A stretch of DNA of 10,459 nucleotides, taken from Bacteroidales bacterium (GTDB lineage: Bacteria > Bacteroidota > Bacteroidia > Bacteroidales > NBLH01). Below the pieces are notes generated by a model. The model did no database searches. It was given only the letters and a program-made list of their open reading frames with translations, and was not told where the DNA came from. Within the stretch, counting starts at the first letter, position 1. Each line of letters starts with the position of its first letter. A program made the position numbers and the translations under genes. Below are positions 1 to 7,415 of this stretch, one piece after another. The DNA lies in NCBI GenBank assembly GCA_029210905.1, contig JARGGF010000080.1, positions 1 through 10,459 of the forward strand, read 5' to 3'.

Positions 1-1
1 A

Positions 2-2173
2 CATGCTTTTACCAGTGCAGGAGCACATACCATTGAGTTGAAAATTATCAACGAAGGAGGTTGTACCTACAAAACAGAAAAAAGTATTGAAGTATTTCAA
101 ACCCCGGAAGCACCAGTTGTAACAATTGATGGAGCGACTGAATTTTGCCTGGGTGATAGTGTCTCCTTAACAGCGCCCACAGGCTTTAACAGCTATTTGT
201 GGTCATCAGGGAACAATGAAGAAGATATAATGATTAAAACATCCGGAAATTATGCTGTAATTGTAACAGATGAAAACAATTGCAAAGCAAGTTCAGCAAC
301 AACTACCATTAATGTACATGAATTACCGCTTATCAGCTTTGTCGAAAGTAATGATTTTTGCAAATATGAGAGCCTTGATGCAGGCGCAGGCCATTCCGGT
401 TATTTATGGAATGATGGTTCTGTAGAACAAACCTTGGAAATACTTGAAGCCGGGACTTATCATGTCACTGTAACTGATGAATTTGGCTGCGAAAATTACA
501 AGGAATCAGTTGTTACCATAAAAGATGCGCCTTATGTAAACCTGGGTGCAGACACAGTGATTTGTGAAGGCGAAAGCCTGCAATTAAATGCAGGTAGTGA
601 GGCTGTTAGCTATTTATGGAGTAATTATTCATCCGGCCAGACAATTACTGTCAGTGCCGAAGGAACCTATAGTGTTACTGTTACTGGCGAAAATGGATGT
701 ACTAATAATGATGAGATAGTAGTTACAGTAAATCCATTTCCTGATATTACTTCTGTTGATAAAGTATATCCAACAACCTGTTCAAGCATCGATGCCTCTT
801 TTACAATTAATTCCAGCCAGGGCCTGCAGTTTTCAATTGACGGAGGAGAAAACTTCCAAACAACATCTACATTTTCAGGTTTAAGTGCCGGAAATTACCT
901 GGTTCAGATTAGGGGTGATAATATTTGCCCTTCGGAAGAACTGGTAAACCTCTTACCGGAAGGATTTAGTTTGAACAAGCCTGATATTCAGGACTTAGAG
1001 CTTTGTTATGGAGAATCCGGCACATTTATAGCAACAGATGGAAATACAGAATGGTACAACTCAACCCTTGAATATCTGGCAACAAGCGCAACCTATACCC
1101 CGGCAGAAATAGAAGTTGGAATGTATACCTATTATGCTGCTATTGTGGATGGTAATTGTAAAAGCGAATTGGATGAAATAAGTTTCCAGATTAATGAATT
1201 ACCGGTTGCCTATTTTGCCGAAGGCGATATTGTAGAAAAATGCCAACATGATACTATTATTGTAATGTTCCAGACTTTGGCCACTACTATTGAGTGGGTA
1301 CCAGCAACTGGCTTAAGTTCTTCAGATATTTCCAATCCTGAGGTGTTTGTTACAGAAAATACAACTTATCTTGCAACTGCTATAAGTGATAAAGGCTGCA
1401 CCAATAGTGATGAAATCACTGTTAATGTACTCCCTGCCCCTGACCAACCCTTAATTATTGGTAAATCAACAGCTTGCTTAAATGAACATATTATCTATTC
1501 TGCAACTTATGATAAAAGTGCCATATTAAACTGGGAAATAGCAGGTGGCGTTTTAAGCGAAATTAATTCCGATTCCATCGAAGTCCATTGGGATAATCTT
1601 TATTCTACAGGAAGTTTGTCCGTTTATTTAATTAATCCGAAAAATACTTGCAAATCATTGTATGAAACAATGTCTTTGACCAGCAGTGGAAAAGCAGCTG
1701 ATAAAATGGATGTATACTTAAAAGGAGATTACCTACTTTATGTTTTGCCAGACGGTAAATGCCAGTGGTATTATGACAATAAAGCACTTGCAGGAAAAAC
1801 TGAGAAATGGTTACAGGCAGACGTTATCAGAGCAGAAGATTATTTTTGTTTGGTAACAACAGATGAGGTTTGCCAGACTATTTCAAATCCTTATAGTTTT
1901 GAGCAAAGTAAGGGCTATACAAACAAACTTATTAGTGTAAACCCGAATCCTGTAAGAGAAAAGTTTTTTATCAATATCGCGGAATCAATTCTTGATAAGA
2001 AGGCCAGGTTTAGTATTACGAGTCTAACCGGAAAGTTGCTATTATTTGTGAATTTGGATAGTCCGTCTACTGAAAAATGGGTGGATGTGTCAAATTTAAA
2101 AGATGGAACATATATCTGGAAATATGAGACCAAAAATTTTATTAGTACTGGCCGCCTTGTTAAATCAAACTAA
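2..2173 (+). CDS. Large Ig/PKD-repeat surface protein with T9SS type A sorting domain (5' end outside window)
   Basis: The frame is open from base 2, so the gene begins upstream; 723 residues are visible and the TTG at 38 is internal, not a start. The visible part opens with the last strands of a PKD-like domain (to about base 106). Three related Ig-like repeats follow (110-739), then a SprB-repeat-like segment (740-955, with TTCSSIDASFTI and GLSAGNYLVQIRG), then several more Ig/PKD-like domains to about 1900. Most domains carry paired cysteines, which fits disulfides outside the cytoplasm. The last ~81 residues (1928-2170) read as a type A C-terminal sorting domain: NPNPV, then a SLTGK turn, DVSNLKDGTYIWK and a short basic tail. 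Such domains direct export across the outer membrane by the type IX system and are then removed. An adhesin, gliding or matrix role is plausible, but no catalytic domain is visible. The next gene starts 13 bp downstream. Confidence 0.9.
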   Translation, partial: HAFTSAGAHTIELKIINEGGCTYKTEKSIEVFQTPEAPVVTIDGATEFCLGDSVSLTAPTGFNSYLWSSGNNEEDIMIKTSGNYAVIVTDENNCKASSATTTINVHELPLISFVESNDFCKYESLDAGAGHSGYLWNDGSVEQTLEILEAGTYHVTVTDEFGCENYKESVVTIKDAPYVNLGADTVICEGESLQLNAGSEAVSYLWSNYSSGQTITVSAEGTYSVTVTGENGCTNNDEIVVTVNPFPDITSVDKVYPTTCSSIDASFTINSSQGLQFSIDGGENFQTTSTFSGLSAGNYLVQIRGDNICPSEELVNLLPEGFSLNKPDIQDLELCYGESGTFIATDGNTEWYNSTLEYLATSATYTPAEIEVGMYTYYAAIVDGNCKSELDEISFQINELPVAYFAEGDIVEKCQHDTIIVMFQTLATTIEWVPATGLSSSDISNPEVFVTENTTYLATAISDKGCTNSDEITVNVLPAPDQPLIIGKSTACLNEHIIYSATYDKSAILNWEIAGGVLSEINSDSIEVHWDNLYSTGSLSVYLINPKNTCKSLYETMSLTSSGKAADKMDVYLKGDYLLYVLPDGKCQWYYDNKALAGKTEKWLQADVIRAEDYFCLVTTDEVCQTISNPYSFEQSKGYTNKLISVNPNPVREKFFINIAESILDKKARFSITSLTGKLLLFVNLDSPSTEKWVDVSNLKDGTYIWKYETKNFISTGRLVKSN
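110..739 (+). repeat. Three consecutive ~70-residue Ig-like protein repeats
   Basis: The three units lie at about 110-325, 326-529 and 530-739. Each has the same order of marks: a cysteine near the start (FCLGDS, FCKYES, ICEGES), a YLW core (SYLWSSG, GYLWNDG, SYLWSNY), a G-[NT]-Y-x-V-x-VT strand (GNYAVIVTDENNC, GTYHVTVTDEFGC, GTYSVTVTGENGC), and a closing hydrophobic strand. The repeats are clear in protein but diverged in DNA, so they are old duplications rather than recent slippage. Confidence 0.85.
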
Positions 2174-2186
2174 ATATAAACCAATC

Positions 2187-3641
2187 ATGAATAAATACTT
2201 TCAGAAAACAGCAAGTTTGATATTTATCATATGCATCTCAGTACTAGCCTTTGCCCAGAAGTTTTCAGAGCAACAAGAGAAAATTTTGAACGAAGAAGCT
2301 TTGAAAATTGCAAAAAGTTATAGCGATCTATTTCAATCAATTGCAAACATGGAAATTTCTGATGAGGAAAAGGTCTCAATGGTAAAAAGCTGGTATAATA
2401 ATCGGAATGTTTCCTTGTTTAACAATATAAAAACAGAAGACAGCAGAGTTTTTATTCCTGTTGATGAATATATTCGAATTATAAGAGAAGATTATCCTGC
2501 GGGAATTATTATTAAAACAGAATTAATAGATACAACAAATATAAAACCCGGCCTTTTAAAAAAAGCGGGGGCAAAATTACATATTGCAGTTCCAATAAAA
2601 ATAAGTATTACAGGCATATACAAAGGAAATCGGATCATAAAAAACAAACATAACATTTATCTTTTGTATAGCTTTGCAAAACAAGGCAAAACTGGCTTGG
2701 GTAATTTTAAGTTTGAAAAATTATTACTTCAAAATGACTTATTCCCACTTGAAGATTACTTGTATTACAATCTAGGTTTACTTGTAGGCGGTAATATAAG
2801 CATGCTTTCTGCTGATAACGAGATATTTACTATTAAATCTCCATCAGAACCCGCACCTCAGTTTGGTATTTCGTTTTATAAATCGTTTAGTAAATTCTTT
2901 GGAATTAGTACTGGATTAGTTTATAAGCAATTTCGCTATCAGCTCACCTGGAGTGATGGCCGAAATGTATTGATATCCTCAAGTGGTGATTACAAGATTG
3001 ATGAAAATCAGCCACAATCAGGAGCTGATTTGAGTAACTATTTGTTTAAAGACAAGGATAATGACGATATGGTGCCATTCATTAGCACTAGCGGTATTAA
3101 TGATTTACGAAAAATAAACCTTTTAGAAGTACCAGTTGCACTTGAAATAAAGAAAGACAAACCTGGGAGCTTTTCACTTTATCTTTTATTAGGTTTACAA
3201 TTCACCTACAAATTATCCTCTAAAATAGCAGCTAACGGTTCATATACATTGCAAGGTTACTATCCCGACTATAATTTCACTTTACACGATTTACCCGATT
3301 ACGGATATATTACTACAGATCTTGATAGTTCATATTCAGTAAAAAATAAAAGTTTTGGGATCTCGCCATATTTGGCGACAGGGATAAAAATACATGTCAG
3401 TAAAAACATAGGGCTCAACCTACAGCTTTTTGCTACAATGCCTCAAAAAGATTTATGGTTTGAATATAAAAACAATACAGGCATGCACAGTTTTGCCCCT
3501 GAATACGCGGTTGAAGACATTCTTAAAAATCAGCTTCATCTTGAAAATCCACCTGCAGCCAATCAATCATGGATTGGAGAGATAGAAACAAACGCGACCT
3601 TCAATTTTGGGATAGATTTTGGCATCTTTTACAAATTTTAA
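2187..3641 (+). CDS. Exported protein with N-terminal globular domain and predicted outer-membrane beta-barrel
   Basis: The 484-residue product starts at ATG 2187, because a classical signal peptide begins exactly there (basic start, hydrophobic core, AFA-Q cleavage after residue 23). An in-frame ATG at 2103 would overlap the upstream gene and bury that signal. Residues ~24-188 form a globular region: helices first (EEALKIAKSYSDLFQ), then strands. An NTF2-like fold is possible but unproven. From ~191 on, alternating hydrophobic strands resemble the porin-type OMP_b-brl families of Bacteroidota, for example NLGLLVGGNISML, FGISTGLVYKQF, FSLYLLLGLQF, GISPYLATGIKIHV and GLNLQLFATMP. The protein ends in FGIDFGIFYKF, with the terminal Phe typical of barrels. 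The gene sits between the T9SS protein (13 bp gap) and the caspase (11 bp gap), so co-transcription is likely. The function is not known; it may anchor or transport a partner at the outer membrane. Confidence 0.85.
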   Translation: MNKYFQKTASLIFIICISVLAFAQKFSEQQEKILNEEALKIAKSYSDLFQSIANMEISDEEKVSMVKSWYNNRNVSLFNNIKTEDSRVFIPVDEYIRIIREDYPAGIIIKTELIDTTNIKPGLLKKAGAKLHIAVPIKISITGIYKGNRIIKNKHNIYLLYSFAKQGKTGLGNFKFEKLLLQNDLFPLEDYLYYNLGLLVGGNISMLSADNEIFTIKSPSEPAPQFGISFYKSFSKFFGISTGLVYKQFRYQLTWSDGRNVLISSSGDYKIDENQPQSGADLSNYLFKDKDNDDMVPFISTSGINDLRKINLLEVPVALEIKKDKPGSFSLYLLLGLQFTYKLSSKIAANGSYTLQGYYPDYNFTLHDLPDYGYITTDLDSSYSVKNKSFGISPYLATGIKIHVSKNIGLNLQLFATMPQKDLWFEYKNNTGMHSFAPEYAVEDILKNQLHLENPPAANQSWIGEIETNATFNFGIDFGIFYKF

Positions 3642-3652
3642 AAACCGGACTA

Positions 3653-5113
3653 ATGAGAAAAATAATTACTTTACTAATTGTTATATCCTTTTGGATGAAT
3701 ACCTATGCCCAAAAAAAACAAATTCTAATAGCTAGTGACGGAAGCAACGCTACTTTTGATATCAGCCTGAAGAAACACGAAGATAAAAAGGTGGTTGTAG
3801 TGGCCAGTGTCAGCTGGGTAAATGAAGATTTACAGACAATTGAAAATGAAAACAGCCTTTTGGTTCTGAATAAATCAGGAATAACAATAAATGCAGATCA
3901 ACCTGTTAATATTGAAGAATTTAAAGAAAATAACGAGGTTCGTTTTCATGATAAAACTGAGCTGCATTTAAGCTATGAAGGCAGTGAGATACAAAACCTT
4001 GATATAGAAATAATTCCATTATATAGTGCGCAGGAAATAGGTAAAACCGAAGATTTCCTGTTGTCGCATCCACAAAAACTGGTAAAAAGTTTTGCCAACC
4101 TTTCAGCACCACAAATTGTCATTACCAATCCCGAAAATAACAGTACAGACCGAGGCATGAAACATCTTGTTGAAAATGAAAAAATCACCTTGAAAGGTTA
4201 TGTTACATCCAAATCTCCGCTTACAAAATTTACGGTAGCTGGAATACCTGTTTCCCTTTCAGAAAAAGGGGAATTTGAATACGAAATGACCATGGCAAAA
4301 AAAGGTGAAACCCGGGTATGGTTAGAGGCACAGGATACCAATAAAAATGCAAGCTCTCTAAAATTAACGCTGGACTACCGCCCACCATTAACCGAACAGG
4401 ATTTGAGCGAAATTGATTATTATGCACTTATTATTGCTGTAGAACAATACAAAGATCAGATGATTGTTGATCTTGACTTCCCTATTGATGATGCTACTGC
4501 ATTAGCAGAAATTCTTACACAAAAATATGATTTCCAATGGGATAAGATAACTTTATTAAAAGATGCCACAAATAAACAAATCGTAAAATCACTCGATTCG
4601 CTTTCTTCGGTTATTACAAATTTCGACAATCTACTAATTTTCTATGCCGGGCATGGTTACTGGGACGAGAAAACAGAAATAGGTTATTGGATTCCTTCTG
4701 ATGCGGAATTTTCTGATAAATCTACCTGGTTCAGGAACAGCAGTTTAAGGGATCATATCAATAGTATAAAATCAAACCACACCCTGCTGATTGCCGATGC
4801 CTGTTTCAGTGGTGGAATATTTAAAACCAGGGGAGCTTTTGACAATGCCTCCTACGCGATTACAAAATTATACAACATGCCTAGCCGCAAGGCAATGACC
4901 TCTGGCACCTTAAAAGAAGTCCCTGACAAAAGTGTTTTTATAAAATACTTTCTGAAAAGACTGCAGGAAAACGATAAAACATTTATTTCAGCTGCTGAAC
5001 TATTTAACAGTTTTCGCGAGGCAGTGCTGAACAACAGCCCCAATATTCCACAATATGGTATGATCCAAAACTCTGGCGATGAAGGAGGGGAGTTCATTTT
5101 TATTAAGAAGTAA
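3653..5113 (+). CDS. Exported caspase-family (peptidase C14) protein with Ig-like domain
   Basis: The product has 486 residues. ATG 3653 is chosen because it gives a clean signal peptide (MRKII, hydrophobic core, TYA-Q cleavage after residue 19); a longer in-frame start at 3569 lies inside the upstream gene. Residues ~20-150 are a beta-rich region of unknown family. Residues ~152-242 look like an Ig-like beta-sandwich (PQIVITNP...LDYRP). Residues ~253-486 are a caspase-like domain: YYALIIAVEQY, FPIDDATALAEIL, LLIFYAGHGYWD with catalytic His334, IPSDA, and LLIADACFSGG with catalytic Cys384. A TSGT...SVFIKYFLKRL segment and a C-terminal YGMIQNSGDEGGEF end follow. Asp382, two before the cysteine, matches the S1-pocket Asp of metacaspases, so basic P1 residues are more likely than Asp (inference). 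No T9SS sorting domain is seen, so the protein is probably periplasmic. It follows the barrel gene by 11 bp. Substrates are unknown. Confidence 0.92.
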   Translation: MRKIITLLIVISFWMNTYAQKKQILIASDGSNATFDISLKKHEDKKVVVVASVSWVNEDLQTIENENSLLVLNKSGITINADQPVNIEEFKENNEVRFHDKTELHLSYEGSEIQNLDIEIIPLYSAQEIGKTEDFLLSHPQKLVKSFANLSAPQIVITNPENNSTDRGMKHLVENEKITLKGYVTSKSPLTKFTVAGIPVSLSEKGEFEYEMTMAKKGETRVWLEAQDTNKNASSLKLTLDYRPPLTEQDLSEIDYYALIIAVEQYKDQMIVDLDFPIDDATALAEILTQKYDFQWDKITLLKDATNKQIVKSLDSLSSVITNFDNLLIFYAGHGYWDEKTEIGYWIPSDAEFSDKSTWFRNSSLRDHINSIKSNHTLLIADACFSGGIFKTRGAFDNASYAITKLYNMPSRKAMTSGTLKEVPDKSVFIKYFLKRLQENDKTFISAAELFNSFREAVLNNSPNIPQYGMIQNSGDEGGEFIFIKK

Positions 5114-5116
5114 AAG

Positions 5117-5135
5117 TTCTATTCAGGTCATAGAA
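5117..5135 (+). terminator. Small hairpin just after the caspase stop codon
   Basis: TTCTAT (5117-5122) and ATAGAA (5130-5135) form a perfect 6-bp stem with a 7-base loop, 3 bases after the stop codon, and a G-U pair could extend it. No U-tract follows, so a standard intrinsic terminator is not supported. It could be a weak 3'-end or RNA-stabilising structure. Confidence 0.3.
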
Positions 5136-5166
5136 TATAAACAAGCAAACCAAAATATTTAAAAAA

Positions 5167-5283
5167 GAACAAGCCCAAAGTCAAAAAAAAGAATAATAAA
5201 ATTTAAAAATCCATATTATGAAAAACCCTATTCAACTTTTCATCCTCTTATTATTCATCTTCTTTGCATCATGCACCAAGGAT
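5167..5283 (+). repeat. Leader/signal-peptide repeat, copy 1
   Basis: This stretch covers the 51 bases upstream of ATG 5218 plus the first 22 codons, and it matches 8535-8653. Shared blocks include GAACAAGCCCAAA, an A-rich run, AAATTTAAAAATCCATA just before the start codon, and the signal peptide start MKNPIQ. By hand alignment the 66 coding bases match at 55 positions, and the leaders differ mainly by small indels. After the lipobox and CTKD the two genes no longer align. Confidence 0.88.
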
Positions 5284-6639
5284 GATGAAAAAGAACCTTT
5301 GCTAAATAATGCTCTTATTGATGGTGTTTCATTTCAACCAAATTCAAGCCTGATTATTAAATATGGCAAACATTTGTTGCTTCAGTTTTCTGATGGGGAA
5401 AAATCTGTTGAAATAATTACAAATGATACAATTACTGGAAGTTACAGCATAACTTCAACATCGCTAAAAAAAGAGGGACCCCTTATAGCAAATATTAACT
5501 ACCTGGCAGGATCAAATAGTTATTTAGGGCAGTCAGGCATTGTAGAAATAACAAAAAGTGAGAATTTAGTTTACTCGGGTTCATATAGTGCAAACCTGCA
5601 AAGTGGAGACGGCGCAAGTATTTCAATCTCCTCCGGAAATTTCAGCAACTTGCAAGCAAGCGCTCCTCCTTTACCTGTTATAAGCACAATATCAGATTTG
5701 TTGTTGAAAATAGCTGATACAATGATAATTTCAGGATTGAATTTTAGCCCTGTTCCATCCGAAAATAGTGTAAAATTTGGTGAAATAACTGCACCATTGT
5801 TCGAATCAGGAACCACCATAATGAAACTTCTTGTTCCACAAAATGCTTTATCAGGAGAAGTCACACTTACTGTTGCCACGCATAAAGTAGTCGTAGGGCA
5901 GTTTGTGTTAATCCCTACTATTGAATTTATAGATGTTGCAGGAGGCACCTATGAAAAAGGGTGGTATTCAACCGTTTCTACAACGGTTGGAGATTTTAAA
6001 ATCGGAAAATACGAAGTAAAAAATTCAGAGTTTGTCGCTTTTCTGAATGACTATGGTAATGATGTTGTAAAAACAGGCGAGGGCAATGCTGGTGAAAAAC
6101 TTTTTTACGAAAATAATATTGGCGGCATTATTAAAAGTGGCAATAGCTGGATCTGCTCAACAGGAAAAAGTAATTACCCTGCTGTTCAGATTACTTTTTT
6201 TGGGGCAAAAAAATTCGCTGAATGGTACGGTGCAAGGCTGATTACCGATGATGAATGGGAGTTTGCAGCACGTGGCGGTAACTTGTCAGAAGGTTTTAAT
6301 TTTGCCGGCAGCAATTTACTGCACGAAGTAGGTTGGTATGGATATGGCGATGAGTTTGCCAACGCTGCAAACCCAAATAATAATATGTATGGAGGACAAG
6401 GAACTCATGAAGTTGGTCAGTTATTGCCCAATGAATTAGGAATTTACGACATGTCAGGCAATGTATATGAATGGGTTAACGATCCCAGCGCAACCGGCAA
6501 CTATGAAAGGTTAAGGGGCGGAAGCTGGCGACTCGATAATGGCCATTGTTATGTTGGATTTTCATCAAATGAAAGTGAACCAAATGATGCTGATGAGGAT
6601 AGGATTATGTCATACGGTTTTAGAATTGCTTTAGACTAA
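5218..6639 (+). CDS. Lipoprotein with IPT/TIG domain and FGE/SUMF1-like C-terminal domain, probably non-catalytic
   Basis: The product has 473 residues. A lipoprotein signal peptide ends in FAS-C (Cys19), followed by TKDDEKE, an acidic stretch like Bacteroidota surface-export signals. Residues ~32-147 are a beta-rich module related to that of the 7416 protein. Residues ~152-234 resemble an IPT/TIG domain (MIISGLNF, NSVKFGEI). Residues ~237-473 are an FGE-sulfatase/SUMF1 domain: VAGGTYEKG, IGKYEVKNSEF, ARLITDDEWEFAARGG (339-354), GNVYEWVND (414-422), LRGGSW (432-437) and GFRIALD at the end. True formylglycine-generating enzymes need two copper-binding cysteines five apart. Here Cys444 aligns with the first, but the second position is Ser449, so oxidase activity is unlikely and a binding role for the C-lectin-like fold is more plausible (inference). 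The gene starts 104 bp after the caspase, and the next gene follows by 34 bp. Confidence 0.9.
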   Translation: MKNPIQLFILLLFIFFASCTKDDEKEPLLNNALIDGVSFQPNSSLIIKYGKHLLLQFSDGEKSVEIITNDTITGSYSITSTSLKKEGPLIANINYLAGSNSYLGQSGIVEITKSENLVYSGSYSANLQSGDGASISISSGNFSNLQASAPPLPVISTISDLLLKIADTMIISGLNFSPVPSENSVKFGEITAPLFESGTTIMKLLVPQNALSGEVTLTVATHKVVVGQFVLIPTIEFIDVAGGTYEKGWYSTVSTTVGDFKIGKYEVKNSEFVAFLNDYGNDVVKTGEGNAGEKLFYENNIGGIIKSGNSWICSTGKSNYPAVQITFFGAKKFAEWYGARLITDDEWEFAARGGNLSEGFNFAGSNLLHEVGWYGYGDEFANAANPNNNMYGGQGTHEVGQLLPNELGIYDMSGNVYEWVNDPSATGNYERLRGGSWRLDNGHCYVGFSSNESEPNDADEDRIMSYGFRIALD

Positions 6640-6673
6640 AAAAATAAGTTAACAATTTGTAATTTAAATAGAT

Positions 6674-7159
6674 ATGAGAATAATCTACGCACTCATTCTT
6701 ATCTTTATTTGTTTGATTAATTTTTCATGCGAAAAAACGGAAGATAATGGAAACCGGCTTGAGCTTTTATCTGAGGATTTTTATAGTGATAATTTTGTCC
6801 CGGAGGATTTTGATTATGATACCTACATGGATTATTTTGATCAGCATGGTGAATTTCTGCAGGTGCCGGGACAAATATTGGTTTATACAATTAATGTCAT
6901 TGCAAAAGACAATAATGGCAATCCCATGCAAAATGTATCCATTAACTTCTCCGCAGATGGCGGACATGTAGTACCTAATATTTTCAAGACCAGTGCCGAT
7001 GGCAAAGCTTCTGCTACCTGGCAATTTGATGGATCATGGGGCGACTGGGGTGCTTTTTATCTTACCATTACAGCATTTGAGGCGAATGGAACCACTCATT
7101 TGACAGGTTCTCCTATTACAGTGGAAACTCATATTGTTCCGCCCCCAGGAGTAAAATAA
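6674..7159 (+). CDS. Small acidic lipoprotein with one bacterial Ig-like (Big_1/invasin-type) domain
   Basis: The product has 161 residues. The signal peptide runs MRIIYALILIF to the lipobox NFS-C (Cys19), followed by EKTEDNG, so it is predicted to be a lipoprotein. Residues ~29-60 form a very acidic, aromatic-rich linker (SEDFYSDNF, EDFDYDTYMDYFDQ). Residues ~66-153 are a single beta-sandwich with a Big_1-like pattern: YTINVIAKDNNGNPMQNVSI, then NFSADGGHV, then TSADGKASATWQF. The short tail is proline-rich. The gene lies 34 bp after the FGE-like lipoprotein on the same strand and is probably co-transcribed with it. No catalytic residues are visible. A surface stalk or accessory subunit role is a guess from size and fold. 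Confidence 0.85.
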   Translation: MRIIYALILIFICLINFSCEKTEDNGNRLELLSEDFYSDNFVPEDFDYDTYMDYFDQHGEFLQVPGQILVYTINVIAKDNNGNPMQNVSINFSADGGHVVPNIFKTSADGKASATWQFDGSWGDWGAFYLTITAFEANGTTHLTGSPITVETHIVPPPGVK

Positions 7160-7176
7160 GAAGGATCTTTTTCTTA
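7157..7176 (+). terminator. Weak hairpin overlapping a stop codon
   Basis: TAAGAA (7157-7162) and TTCTTA (7171-7176) form a 6-bp stem with an 8-base loop, starting at the stop codon of the small lipoprotein gene. The loop ends in TTT but no U-tract follows the stem. It is AT-rich and weak; it could mark the end of the 5218-7159 transcript, but this is uncertain. Confidence 0.25.
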
Positions 7177-7261
7177 ATAAGTATTATCGGAATTTAGGCT
7201 ATATTCATTAGTCTCTTAAACAAAAGAATGGATGGTAAAAATTACAGGCATAAACCATTTC

Positions 7262-7289
7262 AGGAAACATCATGAGCGTAGCGTTTCCT
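7262..7289. repeat. Intergenic inverted repeat AGGAAAC / GTTTCCT
   Basis: The 256-base gap 7160-7415 has no convincing gene. Its clearest structure is a perfect 7-bp inverted repeat, 7262-7268 and 7283-7289, with a 14-base loop (ATCATGAGCGTAGC) and an A-run right after it. A run of seven Ts lies at 7318-7324, too far away to make this an intrinsic terminator. No exact TAnnTTTG element was found before the 7416 gene. Confidence 0.4.
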
Positions 7290-7415
7290 AAAAAAAGGGT
7301 GGCTAGAGGGTTGCGCATTTTTTTGTAGCTATTTCTAAGTGTTAGGTTCCAATTTTTAACAATGGAGTAAACCGAAAATCCAAAATAGAGTAGGTGTATT
7401 AATTAAACTATTCTT

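Noticed and set aside
2103..2186. Longer start for the barrel protein at ATG 2103
   Set aside because: It would overlap the T9SS protein gene by 71 bases and place 28 residues before a clean signal peptide that starts at 2187.
3569..3652. Longer start for the caspase at ATG 3569
   Set aside because: It lies inside the barrel gene, and the signal peptide begins at 3653.
5218..6639. Active formylglycine-generating enzyme
   Set aside because: The second copper-binding cysteine is Ser449, the protein is a lipoprotein, and no sulfatase is nearby.
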